Shown: positions 33,932 through 43,322 of the stretch, in pieces
Numbering within the stretch: position 1 is the stretch's first letter
How the letters are laid out: every line of letters begins with the position of its first letter
DNA from: UBA2266 sp964406945
GTDB lineage: Bacteria > Planctomycetota > Phycisphaerae > Sedimentisphaerales > Anaerobacaceae
Direction of reading: 5' to 3'
DNA: 64,000 nucleotides
NCBI GenBank assembly: GCA_964406945.1
Contig: CAYOTO010000001.1
Coordinates: forward strand, 1 to 64,000
Position numbers and translations under genes: made by a program
Notes under the pieces: generated by a model
Databases searched by the model: none
The model's input: the letters and a program-made list of their open reading frames with translations, nothing else
What the model was told of the DNA's origin: nothing

Positions 33932-35113
33932 ATGAGCGACACCCCTGCAATTCTGGGCGGAACTCCTGTTTTCACTGACCCCTTTCACATTACAAAGCCG
34001 ACGCTTCCCTCAGCCCGGACGCTCGTAAGCGGGCTCGAAAGCATGCTGGAAAGTTGTATGATAACCAATGCCCGTTATGTGCGCCAATTCGAAAATCGAG
34101 TTGCCGGGTGCCTGGGGGTGGAGCATGCGGTGGCGCTCGGCAGTTGTACGAGCGGTCTTATTCTGGCCCTCAAGGCCCTGGGCTGCACGGGAGAAATTAT
34201 TCTGCCGTCGTTCACGTTTTACGCCACCGGGCACGCCGTACTTTGGAACAACCTCACGCCGGTCTTCGCCGATTGCGAACCCGAAACTTACAACGTAGAC
34301 CCGGCCGCCGTCGAGGCCGCCATCACTCCACGCACCTCGGGGATTCTTGTTGTTCACATCTTCGGTAACCCCGCTGACATCGACGCTCTGACCGCCATAG
34401 CAAACAAACACAACCTGGCCCTTATCTATGACGCTGCTCATGGCTTCGGCTCTCAGTACAAAGGCATCGATGTCGGATCCCAGACCGACGCTTCGTGTTT
34501 CAGTCTCAGTCCAACCAAACTTATAACTGCCGGCGAGGGCGGGGTACTGACGACTGAGGACGCCCAACTCGCCAAAAAAATCAGAATGGCTCGCAACTAC
34601 GGCGACCCCGGCACTTACGATTGCGAAATCCTCGGCCTGAACGCCCGAATGCCCGAATTCAGCGCTCTGCTAGGGATGGCATGCCTCGATAATCTGGAAC
34701 AGAATGTTCATGTACGTAACCGCCTGGCTGCAATATACACTGAGCGATTAGGTCAACTCCCGGGCGTAAGATTTCAGAGGATCGAGCCGGACAACCGCAG
34801 CAGCCGCAAGGACTTCTCGCTGCTCATAGACCCGAACAACTTCGGACTGGATCGCGACACTTTGTGCGATGCACTGCTGAAGGAGAATATCGTCACAAAG
34901 AAATATTTCCACCCACCTCTGCACGAACAAAGACTTTTCAGGCGGTTCTGTCACAGCGCCTCGAATCTCTCGAATACCGCCGCAATCAGCTCGAACATAC
35001 TGAGCCTGCCGCTGTTTTCCCACATGTCCGAAGACGATCTCGATAAGATTTGTTGCGCGATAGAGCGACTCCACTCGAACGCCGCAAACATAATGACCAC
35101 CCAAGAGAGATAA
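33932..35113 (+). CDS. DegT/DnrJ/EryC1-family sugar aminotransferase
   Basis: PLP-dependent enzyme transferring an amino group to a keto-sugar. I use the ATG at 33,932 (393 residues). The fold type I core is intact: the cofactor-binding region (HAVALGSCTSGLILALKALG), the VVHIFGNPADID loop, the Asp of LIYDAAHGFGS and the Schiff-base Lys in SLSPTKLITAGEGG. In legionaminate pathways such an enzyme (LegC) aminates C4 before acetylation. Its position directly after the SDR and the acetyltransferase suits that step. Stop and next start share a base. Confidence 0.88.
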   Translation: MSDTPAILGGTPVFTDPFHITKPTLPSARTLVSGLESMLESCMITNARYVRQFENRVAGCLGVEHAVALGSCTSGLILALKALGCTGEIILPSFTFYATGHAVLWNNLTPVFADCEPETYNVDPAAVEAAITPRTSGILVVHIFGNPADIDALTAIANKHNLALIYDAAHGFGSQYKGIDVGSQTDASCFSLSPTKLITAGEGGVLTTEDAQLAKKIRMARNYGDPGTYDCEILGLNARMPEFSALLGMACLDNLEQNVHVRNRLAAIYTERLGQLPGVRFQRIEPDNRSSRKDFSLLIDPNNFGLDRDTLCDALLKENIVTKKYFHPPLHEQRLFRRFCHSASNLSNTAAISSNILSLPLFSHMSEDDLDKICCAIERLHSNAANIMTTQER

Positions 35114-37170
35114 TGAAACAACAAGAACGAAAGACTAGAATCTATCTCTGCGACATGGTCCACAACCACCTTGGCGCAGGCTCGTATATGTTCCCGCTGA
35201 ACATAGGCTATCTCGCCGCATATGCAATAAAACGCTTCGGCTCAGATCTGGAAATACGTCTGTTCAAATATCCGGACAGATTGCTCAGAGCGCTGCAAAC
35301 CGAAGTACCGGACGTACTGGGTTTCAGCAATTACACCTGGAACGCCGATCTGAACGCCCGCCTTGCCGAACACGCACGGAGACTGTCCAAAGAAACACTT
35401 ATCGTCTTTGGCGGGCCCAACATAGATTATACCGATGAGCGCATCCGGGATTTCTTCATTACGCATCCAGCTGCCGATTTCTACATTCCGTTTCAGGGTG
35501 AGAATCCGTTCGTCAACCTGCTGACGGAATACCTGCAGGCCGGGCGATCGCGGGACCGGCTGCACTGCAGGAAAATCGACGGCGCTTACACGTTCGAAAG
35601 CAAAAGCGCCAAAGTATTAAGAGGCGCCATCCCCGGAAGAATCAAAAACCCGGACGAACTCCCTTCTCCCTATCTTACGGGCCTGCTGGACGAGTTTTTC
35701 GAATACAGTCTTATTCCGATAGTCGAGACCAACCGTGGCTGTCCGTACGGCTGCACATTCTGCGCGCAGGGCCTTTCATCTCACCATCAGATTAATTACT
35801 TCAGCCTCAACCGCGTCAGGGCGGAACTGGACTACATCGCCGCACACGTAAAGAACACCAACATCCTCAACCTTGCGGACAGCAATTTTGGTATTGTCGA
35901 GCGCGATCTGGATATAGCCCGCTACATCGCCGAAATCTCGAAGAACACCGGTTATCCACGGCGCTGCAATACAAACTGGGCCAAAAACCAGCCCAAGATT
36001 TTCAAGATAGCCGAAATCCTCGACAACATCAATCTAGCCGTTTCGCTGCAATCGCTGGATGAAAAGGTTCTGCAACGTGTAAAGAGAAGAAATATCAAGA
36101 CCGAAGTCTTCCGCGATATAATACGAAAAGTGAACCACCTGGGCGGCGTATCCGGAACCGAAATAATTCTGGGTTTGCCCGGGGAAACGAAAGAGTCTCA
36201 CATCGAAACGCTTCGCAAGCTCTTCGACTGGGACGTGTCCTGCATTATCTGCTACAACGGCCTTATACTCGACGGCACCGAATTGTCATTATCCAGACAG
36301 AGCGGAGACTTCCAATGCCGAACAAAGTACCGCCTGGTGGACAGCTCTTTCGGCCGTTACGGACGGATCACTTCATTCGAAGCGGAACAGGGCATACTTT
36401 CAACAGATACAATGACCGAAGAAGAACTGCTGGGCTTTCGCCCCGTTCACTGGCTTATCCAGTTCCTGTGGAACTATCGGTTCTACTATGACTTTCTCAA
36501 GTATGCCCGGTCTCTCGGTGTCAATCCGCTCGATATAATTATGGAACTGATCGACAGGGCCGACGATCTTGCACCCGAAAAAGTTCGGCAAATTTTTGCT
36601 GACTTCCGTGCTGAGGCAAAGAACGAATGGTTCGACTCGCCGCAGGCTCTTCGGGAACACTACAGCAGGCCCGAAAATTTCCGAACGCTCGAACAGGGGC
36701 TTCACGGCAAGATGAACGGCAAATATATATTTCGTATGCTGCTGGAAGCCAAAGAGCAGTTCGAGCGCTACATGCTCAATGTTGCCTGTTCGAGCTTCGA
36801 CCAGCTCGCCTCCCGCAGGACGGAGCTTGCCCAGATACTCGAGTGCCTCAGCAGTTCAATAATTGACTTCAATCAATCGTGGGATCAGATAAGCTCCGAA
36901 CGTTTTATACACTCCGGCATAGATATTCTGCGGTGGAGGGACTTGCGGTACAGTCTTCCCTTGCCCGATCGCCCCGTGAAGCTTCGGTTCTTCATGCCGT
37001 CCGATCAGCAGCAATCCCTTCACAAGCTCCTGAGACAGTACGACCATCCCAACAAGAACGTGATTTTACGCAAGATGAGCGAATTTACCTCCATCAGGGA
37101 TTTCTTTTATCAAATAGAGACGGTCGCTGCCGAACACTCAGCAGCCGCCGAACGTGCCACAATCGCATAA
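35113..37170 (+). CDS. B12-binding domain radical SAM protein
   Basis: 685 residues with an N-terminal cobalamin-binding Rossmann-like domain (about 10-150, including DVLGFSNYTWNADLNARLAE), then the radical SAM barrel with the iron-sulphur CxxxCxxC at Cys210, Cys214 and Cys217 (TNRGCPYGCTFC). A C-terminal helical region of about 200 residues is unassigned. Class B members methylate unreactive carbon or do other radical chemistry on sugars and secondary metabolites. It is the longest of three radical SAM enzymes in this island; I expect it to modify one of the activated sugars. The start is the ATG that overlaps the aminotransferase stop. Confidence 0.85.
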   Translation: MKQQERKTRIYLCDMVHNHLGAGSYMFPLNIGYLAAYAIKRFGSDLEIRLFKYPDRLLRALQTEVPDVLGFSNYTWNADLNARLAEHARRLSKETLIVFGGPNIDYTDERIRDFFITHPAADFYIPFQGENPFVNLLTEYLQAGRSRDRLHCRKIDGAYTFESKSAKVLRGAIPGRIKNPDELPSPYLTGLLDEFFEYSLIPIVETNRGCPYGCTFCAQGLSSHHQINYFSLNRVRAELDYIAAHVKNTNILNLADSNFGIVERDLDIARYIAEISKNTGYPRRCNTNWAKNQPKIFKIAEILDNINLAVSLQSLDEKVLQRVKRRNIKTEVFRDIIRKVNHLGGVSGTEIILGLPGETKESHIETLRKLFDWDVSCIICYNGLILDGTELSLSRQSGDFQCRTKYRLVDSSFGRYGRITSFEAEQGILSTDTMTEEELLGFRPVHWLIQFLWNYRFYYDFLKYARSLGVNPLDIIMELIDRADDLAPEKVRQIFADFRAEAKNEWFDSPQALREHYSRPENFRTLEQGLHGKMNGKYIFRMLLEAKEQFERYMLNVACSSFDQLASRRTELAQILECLSSSIIDFNQSWDQISSERFIHSGIDILRWRDLRYSLPLPDRPVKLRFFMPSDQQQSLHKLLRQYDHPNKNVILRKMSEFTSIRDFFYQIETVAAEHSAAAERATIA

Positions 37171-37197
37171 TCAACAGAATTTTCAGGGTCGAAACTT

Positions 37198-38370
37198 ATG
37201 AAAGACCATCTCATTGAAAAAACCAGATTTGTCATGAAAACGGAAACCGTAATGGCCGACGGAATCGCAAAAGAGCTGCCCGACTATCTGGCCGCTCATG
37301 GCTGGTCCCGGATAGGCCTTGTGGTGGATAGAGGCCTGTTCGACAGCAATGAATACGCTCGTGATATTGTGGAAATGCTCCAGCAGCAGCTCGAAAGCGT
37401 GGTCCTGCTCATCAGCGAAATGCCCGAGCCTACGTATGATTACCTTGACCGGGAAAAAGCCCCGTTCCAGGCCTGCGAACTCGACTGCTTCGTAGGTATC
37501 GGCGGCGGCAGCACGCTCGATCTGACCAAAGGTCTGGCTACATTAACTACCAACCCCGGCCCGGCCATCGAATACCGCGGCTTCGGCAAAGTAAAGAGCG
37601 TTCCGTTGCCGGTGGTCGCTCTGCCGTCAACCGCCGGCACGGGCAGCGAGGTTACGCCCTATGCCGTCTTCATCGATACGGCCGCCAATTGGAAATTCGG
37701 CATCAACACCGAGTACAACTATCCGCGTCTGGCTTTATACGACCCGAAATTGCTCGACAGTTGCCCGGACAGTGTATTCGCCTCGGCGGGTATGGATGCA
37801 ATGACTCACACTCTGGAGAGCTTTGTTGCCAGGAACGCAACCGTAGTTTCGCGATGCTTCTCCAGGCAGGCCTTCAAACTGCTCTTTCCCAATCTCCGGA
37901 AGGTGGCCGAAGGTGATCGGTCAACCGCCGTTAAACTCAATCTGCTCCTAGGCAGCGGCTGCGCCGGAATCGCACTGATGAATTCCGGAGCCGGCCCCGC
38001 CGGTGCGCTCAGTTACCCGCTCGGAGTCTATTTCAATGTGCCCCACGGACTTGCCGGTTCGGTTTTCCTGCCAAAGGTGATAGAATACAACGTCGAAAAC
38101 GGTTATGATCGCTACGACGAACTCTATGATCTTATCTTCGAGGAGCCGGGTTTATCCGCCTGCGAGAAGTCTGTAAGGTTCGGCAGAGAAATCAAGCAGC
38201 TCAGCGATGCACTCGGAATACCCACCGCTCTGCACGGCTTCGGGGTAAAAAGTCAAAGCGACGCCAAGTTTATTGTCGATAATTCCATGCAGTTGAAACC
38301 TGCTTTCGAGCAGAATCCGGTTGAATTTGCAGAACCCCAGATAGAAAGAATCGTCTATGCACTTAGCTGA
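37198..38370 (+). CDS. Iron-containing alcohol dehydrogenase family protein lacking one metal ligand
   Basis: This 390-residue protein has the group III alcohol dehydrogenase fold: NAD-binding GGGSTLDLTKG near 100, LPSTAGTGSEVT and metal ligands in GMDAMTH (Asp and His) and VPHG (His). The third His, usually in an AHxxxHPLG motif 14 residues before VPHG, is replaced: this protein reads GALSYPLG. So three of four ligands remain. Related proteins oxidise or reduce sugar acids, for example KdnB, which acts on an octulosonate; with the following aminotransferase it could oxidise an alcohol to a ketone for amination. Function is inferred from neighbours. Confidence 0.8.
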   Translation: MKDHLIEKTRFVMKTETVMADGIAKELPDYLAAHGWSRIGLVVDRGLFDSNEYARDIVEMLQQQLESVVLLISEMPEPTYDYLDREKAPFQACELDCFVGIGGGSTLDLTKGLATLTTNPGPAIEYRGFGKVKSVPLPVVALPSTAGTGSEVTPYAVFIDTAANWKFGINTEYNYPRLALYDPKLLDSCPDSVFASAGMDAMTHTLESFVARNATVVSRCFSRQAFKLLFPNLRKVAEGDRSTAVKLNLLLGSGCAGIALMNSGAGPAGALSYPLGVYFNVPHGLAGSVFLPKVIEYNVENGYDRYDELYDLIFEEPGLSACEKSVRFGREIKQLSDALGIPTALHGFGVKSQSDAKFIVDNSMQLKPAFEQNPVEFAEPQIERIVYALS

Positions 38371-39673
38371 CGAAGATAAAATGTCTTTCAGCGCCTCATG
38401 CAGAATTTACGAACGCGCTATGGATTTGATCCCCATGGGAGCGTCGACCTTCAGCAGGAATCCGCACCTGTTTGTAATCGGCTCGAGCCCGCTGTACCTG
38501 GAATCGGCCAAAGGATGCAGAGCTTACGATGTGGACGGCAACGAATTCCTCGACTATTCGATGGCCCTGAGTGTTGTGATTCTGGGATATGCCGACAGGG
38601 AAGTCAATAATGCGGCCAAGGTGGCAATTGACGAAGGGCTGATATACACACTGTCGTGCCCCGAAGAATCGCTGCTGGCCGAGCAGATAGTCAGGTACGT
38701 TCCCTGCGCAGAAATGGTAAAATTCTGCAAGAACGGATCCGATAGCTGCGAAGGGGCCGTTCGTCTGGCCCGCAATCACACCGGAAAGCTCAAGGTGATG
38801 ACCGTGGGCGGATATCACGGCTTCCACGACTGGTATATGGCATCCACCACTCGAAACAAGGGCATACCGGAGGCAATGTCCGGGTGGATTCTCCCCCATA
38901 AGTACAACGACATAGCCGCAATCGAAAAGACAATCGAAGAAAGTGCAGACGATATCGCGGCCTTGATAATGGAGCCCGTGATCAACCATGAGCCTGAAGA
39001 GGGATTCCTGGAGAAGGTCCGCGAGCTTACCAGCAAGAACAACATCGTCCTGATTTTCGATGAGATGAAGACAGGGTTCCGCCTTGCGATGGGCGGCGCT
39101 CAGGAATTTTTCAAGGTAGTGCCTGATCTGGCAATATTCGGCAAGGCCATGGCCAACGGTTTTCCGTTGAGTGCTCTGACTGGAAGCAGAGAGCTTATGA
39201 AGCAGTTCGAGGACGAAAACTGTTTTCTTTCGGCGTCCTACGCCACCGAAAAAGCCTCCTTTCGGGCCGCTCTCAAAACCATCGAGATCCTCAGACGCGA
39301 CAATGTTCTCGAACATATCTGGGTTATGGGCAAACTCCTTAAGAGCGGAATTCGCGAACTTATATCGAAGCACAAATTGAATTCGGTCATGAATATTGTC
39401 GGTTTGCCGCCGATGACTCACTTCATCTTCGAGCCGACCGAAGATTTTACCGTTGCCGAAATCAAGTCCTTTATACAGCAGGAATCGGTCAAACGGGGAG
39501 TGCTCTTCGTAGGCTATAATCATACCTGCGGAGCCCACCATCCTCAGGAGATCGAATCAACCCTGAACGTCTATGACGAGGTGTTCTCGCTTCTCGCTTC
39601 GGCACTTGCGGACAACTCGCTAAAGCAAAAGATCGAGGGAAAAGTCATCAGTGGTTTCGGGGTCAGGAAATGA
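38357..39673 (+). CDS. Class III aminotransferase, glutamate-1-semialdehyde aminomutase-like
   Basis: 438 residues resembling GSA aminomutase (HemL). Features are the N-terminal RAMDLIPMGASTFSRNPHLF, cofactor-binding NGSDSCEGAVRLARNHTG, the aspartate of LIFDEMKTGFR and the catalytic Lys in IFGKAMANGFPLSAL. In haem synthesis HemL is housekeeping, but here it lies between a sugar dehydrogenase and a Gfo/Idh/MocA gene, so it more likely aminates a keto- or aldehydo-sugar. It overlaps both neighbours; a start at Met9 (38,381) would remove the first overlap. Confidence 0.85.
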   Translation: MHLADEDKMSFSASCRIYERAMDLIPMGASTFSRNPHLFVIGSSPLYLESAKGCRAYDVDGNEFLDYSMALSVVILGYADREVNNAAKVAIDEGLIYTLSCPEESLLAEQIVRYVPCAEMVKFCKNGSDSCEGAVRLARNHTGKLKVMTVGGYHGFHDWYMASTTRNKGIPEAMSGWILPHKYNDIAAIEKTIEESADDIAALIMEPVINHEPEEGFLEKVRELTSKNNIVLIFDEMKTGFRLAMGGAQEFFKVVPDLAIFGKAMANGFPLSALTGSRELMKQFEDENCFLSASYATEKASFRAALKTIEILRRDNVLEHIWVMGKLLKSGIRELISKHKLNSVMNIVGLPPMTHFIFEPTEDFTVAEIKSFIQQESVKRGVLFVGYNHTCGAHHPQEIESTLNVYDEVFSLLASALADNSLKQKIEGKVISGFGVRK

Positions 39674-40689
39674 CGCTCAAGTTTCTCGTGATCGGCTACG
39701 GGGCGATCGGCAGACGGCACGCTCGCAACATCCTCGCTCTGGGCCATCGCGTCGCACTGCTGAGGCACGGCGGCGCGAGCCCGAACACGGATTCGCTGCC
39801 GGAGTATTACCGTCTCGAAGATGTATTCGAGAACGAGAAACACGTCGATGCCGCTGTAGTTTGTACGCCGACGGCCAATCATTTTGCCGATGTGCAGTTG
39901 CTCATAGAGAATCGCATTCCCTTCTTGCTGGAAAAACCGCCCGCGGCGGATCTTGCATCGACGCTCGAAATGGCCGAAACCATCCGTCAAGCCGACTTCG
40001 AGAGGTACGACATAGCCTTTAACATGCGGTATTATCCATGTTTGAAATTCATTGACGACTATCTGTCTAATCTCGGCAACATCTACTCTGCCAGGGTCTG
40101 CTGCGGCTACCACCTGCCGGACTGGCGCCCCGGCGTAGATTACCGTACCACCAGCAGCGCCAGCAAAGAACTCGGCGGAGGAGTGCATATAGAACTCGTC
40201 CATGAAATCGACTACATAACGTCTTTCCTGGGTATGCCCGAGAAGGTATTCGGTCATGTAACAAAGGTCTCCGAACTCGAAATAGAGACCGAAGATCTGT
40301 GCTCGGCCGTGCTTATCTACGCCGGAGGTGCGACGGTCGAACTGCACCTGGATTATCTTTCGCGCAAGTACCTCAGGAGTCTTCAGTTAATCGGACAAAA
40401 TGCAACTCTCGAATGGGATATGAATAACGGCCGCGTTACCGGCGTTCCCGATCCCAACTCCGCGGCCGAGCTGCTGTACTCGCTGGATCCGTCTTACAGT
40501 TTTAATGAAACATACTTGCAGCAGTTGAACCATTTCATCGAAGTCGCCGCAGGCCGCGACGAACCAAAGGTCGATATCTCATCCGCTGTCAACACGATGG
40601 CGGTCCTGGAAGCAATAAAAGTCTCATCCGCAACCGGTGAACTTATCGACATGGGCGACATACCACTGAATCAGAACGTACTGTCATGA
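39670..40689 (+). CDS. Gfo/Idh/MocA-family oxidoreductase
   Basis: 339 residues with the N-terminal dinucleotide fold (KFLVIGYGAIGRRHARNILA), the family's EKP motif (LLEKPPAADL) and a C-terminal alpha/beta domain that includes GGGVHIELVHEIDY with the catalytic His/Asp region. Members oxidise or reduce sugar hydroxyls with NAD(P). It is locked by 4-base overlaps between the class III aminotransferase and the SDR gene, so the three probably act in sequence on one substrate that ends as a CMP-sugar. Confidence 0.88.
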   Translation: MTLKFLVIGYGAIGRRHARNILALGHRVALLRHGGASPNTDSLPEYYRLEDVFENEKHVDAAVVCTPTANHFADVQLLIENRIPFLLEKPPAADLASTLEMAETIRQADFERYDIAFNMRYYPCLKFIDDYLSNLGNIYSARVCCGYHLPDWRPGVDYRTTSSASKELGGGVHIELVHEIDYITSFLGMPEKVFGHVTKVSELEIETEDLCSAVLIYAGGATVELHLDYLSRKYLRSLQLIGQNATLEWDMNNGRVTGVPDPNSAAELLYSLDPSYSFNETYLQQLNHFIEVAAGRDEPKVDISSAVNTMAVLEAIKVSSATGELIDMGDIPLNQNVLS

Positions 40690-41423
40690 AGAAACTTGTA
40701 ATAATCTCCGGCGGCCTCGGTATTCTCGGGCAAAGTTACGCCAAGGCCCTCATAGAGGACGGCTTCGAAGTTTTGGTGCTTGATGTCACAAAACCATCTG
40801 ACGACTGTGCAGGAGAGTTTTTCGCATGCGATATCGCGGCCGCTGACAGTGTAAGTCAACTGAGCAATTTCCTGAAGAACAAAGGTGCAGCCGTCTACGG
40901 CCTCATCAACAACGCCTCCTGCCAGCCTGAAGGATTCACAAACGAACTGGAAGACTATTCGCCCGAGACTTTCAGAAAGGTGTTGGATGTTAATCTGACC
41001 GGCAGCTTTCTTTTGACCAAAGCCGTAATGGGATTCATGAAGAAGAACCGCTCCGGCTCTATTATCAATATAGGTTCGATCCAGGGCGTGGTTGCGCCCA
41101 CCTTCGAGATCTACGAAGGGACCAACATAACTTCACCGCTTGTTTACGCCGTTGCAAAAGCCGGACTGATCCACTTCAGCAAGTGGGTCGCCGCTCGCTA
41201 CGGCAGTTACAACATCAGATGCAATTCCGTTTCACCCGGCGGAGTGTGCGACCACCAGAAAGGCACAAACGATTTCGTTAAAACCTATTGCTCGAAGACC
41301 CCGCTTAACAGAATGGTCCATTCGAGCGAAGTTGCCGAAACCGTACGGTTTCTAATGAGCGACAAATCCCAATACATAACCGGCCAGAACATACTCGTCG
41401 ACGGCGGCTGGACCATACACTGA
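40686..41423 (+). CDS. Short-chain dehydrogenase, PtmA-like
   Basis: 245 residues of classical SDR with the Rossmann motif (IISGGLGILGQSYAKALIED), NNAS, a catalytic Ser in INIGSIQG and Tyr/Lys in YAVAKAG. The PGGV segment and C-terminal GQNILVDGGW are typical. PtmA of Campylobacter flagellar glycosylation is this kind of SDR and is likewise next to a CMP-nonulosonate synthetase gene. It could reduce a keto intermediate made by the Gfo/Idh/MocA or Fe-ADH enzyme. Overlaps the preceding gene by 4 bases. Confidence 0.88.
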   Translation: MKKLVIISGGLGILGQSYAKALIEDGFEVLVLDVTKPSDDCAGEFFACDIAAADSVSQLSNFLKNKGAAVYGLINNASCQPEGFTNELEDYSPETFRKVLDVNLTGSFLLTKAVMGFMKKNRSGSIINIGSIQGVVAPTFEIYEGTNITSPLVYAVAKAGLIHFSKWVAARYGSYNIRCNSVSPGGVCDHQKGTNDFVKTYCSKTPLNRMVHSSEVAETVRFLMSDKSQYITGQNILVDGGWTIH

Positions 41424-41438
41424 CCGCGGCAAACTCAG

Positions 41439-42176
41439 ATGTACAACGGCAAAAGAATACTGGGAATGATACCGGCTCGGGGTGGAAGCAAAGGTCTGCC
41501 CGGCAAAAATGTGAGACCTTTGCTCGGCAAGCCCCTTATCGCATGGACAATCGAACAGGCAAAAGCCAGCGTATGCCTTGACGAGACCATAGTAAGCACC
41601 GATGATCCGGAAATTGCACAAGTCGCCGAACAGTTCGAAATGCCGGTGCCTTTCACGCGCCCGGAGAAACTGGCAGCCGATCAAGCTCTGATCATCGACA
41701 CCATTCTTTACACGCTGGACTGGTACGAACAGCAGGGCAAAATCTTCGACTATTTTGCGCTTATGGAACCTACGAGTCCACTCAGGGGCGAAGGGGATAT
41801 CGACCGCGGTCTTTCTTCGCTTATTGACAATCAGGAAAACGCCGACAGTCTCATGTACCTGGGCCGCGTGGTTCTTCAGAATCCCTATATGGCTAAAAAG
41901 ATAGACGAAAAAGGACTTATCAGGCCTTTCTTCGAGTCCTTCCGTGCCGAGGGCCGCCGCCAGGAACTGCCCAAAGCGTACATCCCTTACGGCGTTCTGT
42001 ACGCGTCCAAAGTCTCGGCCCTGCGAGAATACGGAACATTCTATCAGCCCAGGACAATGCCGCTGGTCACCCAGAGGTGGCAGAACTACGAAGTGGACGA
42101 TATCTACGATTTTCTTTGCGTCGAAGCAGTAATGAAACAGGTGATTGCCGAACGAAAAACGGAGCACAAACCATGA
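41439..42176 (+). CDS. CMP-sugar synthetase (acylneuraminate cytidylyltransferase family)
   Basis: 245 residues matching NeuA/LegF/PtmB-type enzymes, which activate nonulosonic acids with CTP. The N-terminus GMIPARGGSKGLPGKNVRPL binds CTP, and the IVSTDDPEIA and MEPTSPLRGEGDID blocks are conserved. It could serve the NeuB product or a second sugar made by the Fe-ADH/aminotransferase set directly upstream; I cannot separate the two. Its stop overlaps the following radical SAM gene. Confidence 0.9.
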   Translation: MYNGKRILGMIPARGGSKGLPGKNVRPLLGKPLIAWTIEQAKASVCLDETIVSTDDPEIAQVAEQFEMPVPFTRPEKLAADQALIIDTILYTLDWYEQQGKIFDYFALMEPTSPLRGEGDIDRGLSSLIDNQENADSLMYLGRVVLQNPYMAKKIDEKGLIRPFFESFRAEGRRQELPKAYIPYGVLYASKVSALREYGTFYQPRTMPLVTQRWQNYEVDDIYDFLCVEAVMKQVIAERKTEHKP

Positions 42177-43237
42177 CCAACAAACCGCACGATCTGACAG
42201 ATCTCGATAAGGCCTTGTCCAGCAAGGGCGATCCGTACGACCTGCTTGAAGCTCAACTGGGTCCGGCCGTTCGCGAATACCGCCGCAAGTGGAAACTCGC
42301 CGGCAAAGGCCGACTCGAACTCGACTACCCGCTGCACCTCAACATAGAACTGCTTTATGGCTGCAACCTTCGGTGCGAATTCTGTGCACTCAGCAAGCCC
42401 ATGCAGAACATTAAGAATAAGACCTGCCGCGGCAAGAGCATCAGCTTCGACAAGTACCGCGAAATTATTGACGAAGGCGTTGCACACGGCCTGGCTTCAG
42501 TAGCTCTGAACGGCTTTAACGAACCTTTGCTTCAGCAGGAGATCGCGGATTATGCCACCTATGCCGCCACCGCCGGTGTGGTCGAGGTCTCTCTTCACAC
42601 GAATGCCATGCTGCTTACCGAGGACATGTCCAGCCAGTTGCTCGACTCCGGCCTCAATATCATAATGTTCTCCATAGACGCGTTCTCCAAAGAAAGCTAC
42701 GACCAGATAAGGACCGGCGGCGATTACGAGACGGCCGTTACGAATGTCCTGCGTTTTCTGGAAATGAAGAAGCAGCGTCGCTCGGTACTGCCCCTGACCC
42801 GCACCTCGTTTGTTATGACCAAAATCAACTATGAGGAAATCGAGGATTTTGTCGCCTTCTGGGACGAGCACGTCGATTACATAATGCTTCAGGGCTTCTG
42901 CAACCCGCTGGTAGGCCACGACTGCTACGATGAAATTGAGGACCATTTCCGCCTCGAAGATCAGCCTTTTAACACCTGCTTTCTGCCCTGGCAGCGATTA
43001 TCGATCGGGGCCGACGGCGCCGTAATGCCGTGCTGCTCCTACTTCGGCCTGGAAATGCCCGTCGGCAATATCTACGAAAGCTCCGTTCACCAAATCTGGA
43101 GCAGTGACGCCATGGATCGGGTGCGACAAACCGTCAACGCCGACACAGGGAGTCAGCCACTGTCATGCAGGAAATGCAGACGTTCCGCCGTCGGCAGGGA
43201 ATACGCTGCGGAGGCTCTCTGCCTGGAGACAGTATAA
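42173..43237 (+). CDS. Radical SAM/SPASM-domain protein
   Basis: I use the ATG at 42,173 (354 residues), which overlaps the cytidylyltransferase stop by 4 bases. The radical SAM cluster is Cys64, Cys68, Cys71 (YGCNLRCEFC). The C-terminal part has auxiliary-cluster cysteines (AVMPCCSYFG and the later SCRKCRR), typical of SPASM proteins. Relatives dehydrogenate alcohols of sugars or aminocyclitols (BtrN type) or modify peptides. In this context a sugar oxidation is likely. Tight coupling to the CMP-sugar gene supports that. Confidence 0.83.
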   Translation: MTNKPHDLTDLDKALSSKGDPYDLLEAQLGPAVREYRRKWKLAGKGRLELDYPLHLNIELLYGCNLRCEFCALSKPMQNIKNKTCRGKSISFDKYREIIDEGVAHGLASVALNGFNEPLLQQEIADYATYAATAGVVEVSLHTNAMLLTEDMSSQLLDSGLNIIMFSIDAFSKESYDQIRTGGDYETAVTNVLRFLEMKKQRRSVLPLTRTSFVMTKINYEEIEDFVAFWDEHVDYIMLQGFCNPLVGHDCYDEIEDHFRLEDQPFNTCFLPWQRLSIGADGAVMPCCSYFGLEMPVGNIYESSVHQIWSSDAMDRVRQTVNADTGSQPLSCRKCRRSAVGREYAAEALCLETV

Positions 43238-43322
43238 GCTTGGAACGTAGGCACTTGTGCACAAAAACACTCGCCGCACCCGAAAGAACTTCTTTGACTT
43301 ACTTCTCTGCGGTTGATCAGAA

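Noticed and set aside
38396..39541. 381-residue minus-strand frame antisense to the class III aminotransferase
   Set aside because: The plus strand has the full catalytic motifs; this frame has none.
43238..43322. Sigma-54-like site in the gap before the CysE-like gene
   Set aside because: GGCAC and TGCAC are there, but the GG-to-GC offset is too short for a -24/-12 promoter.
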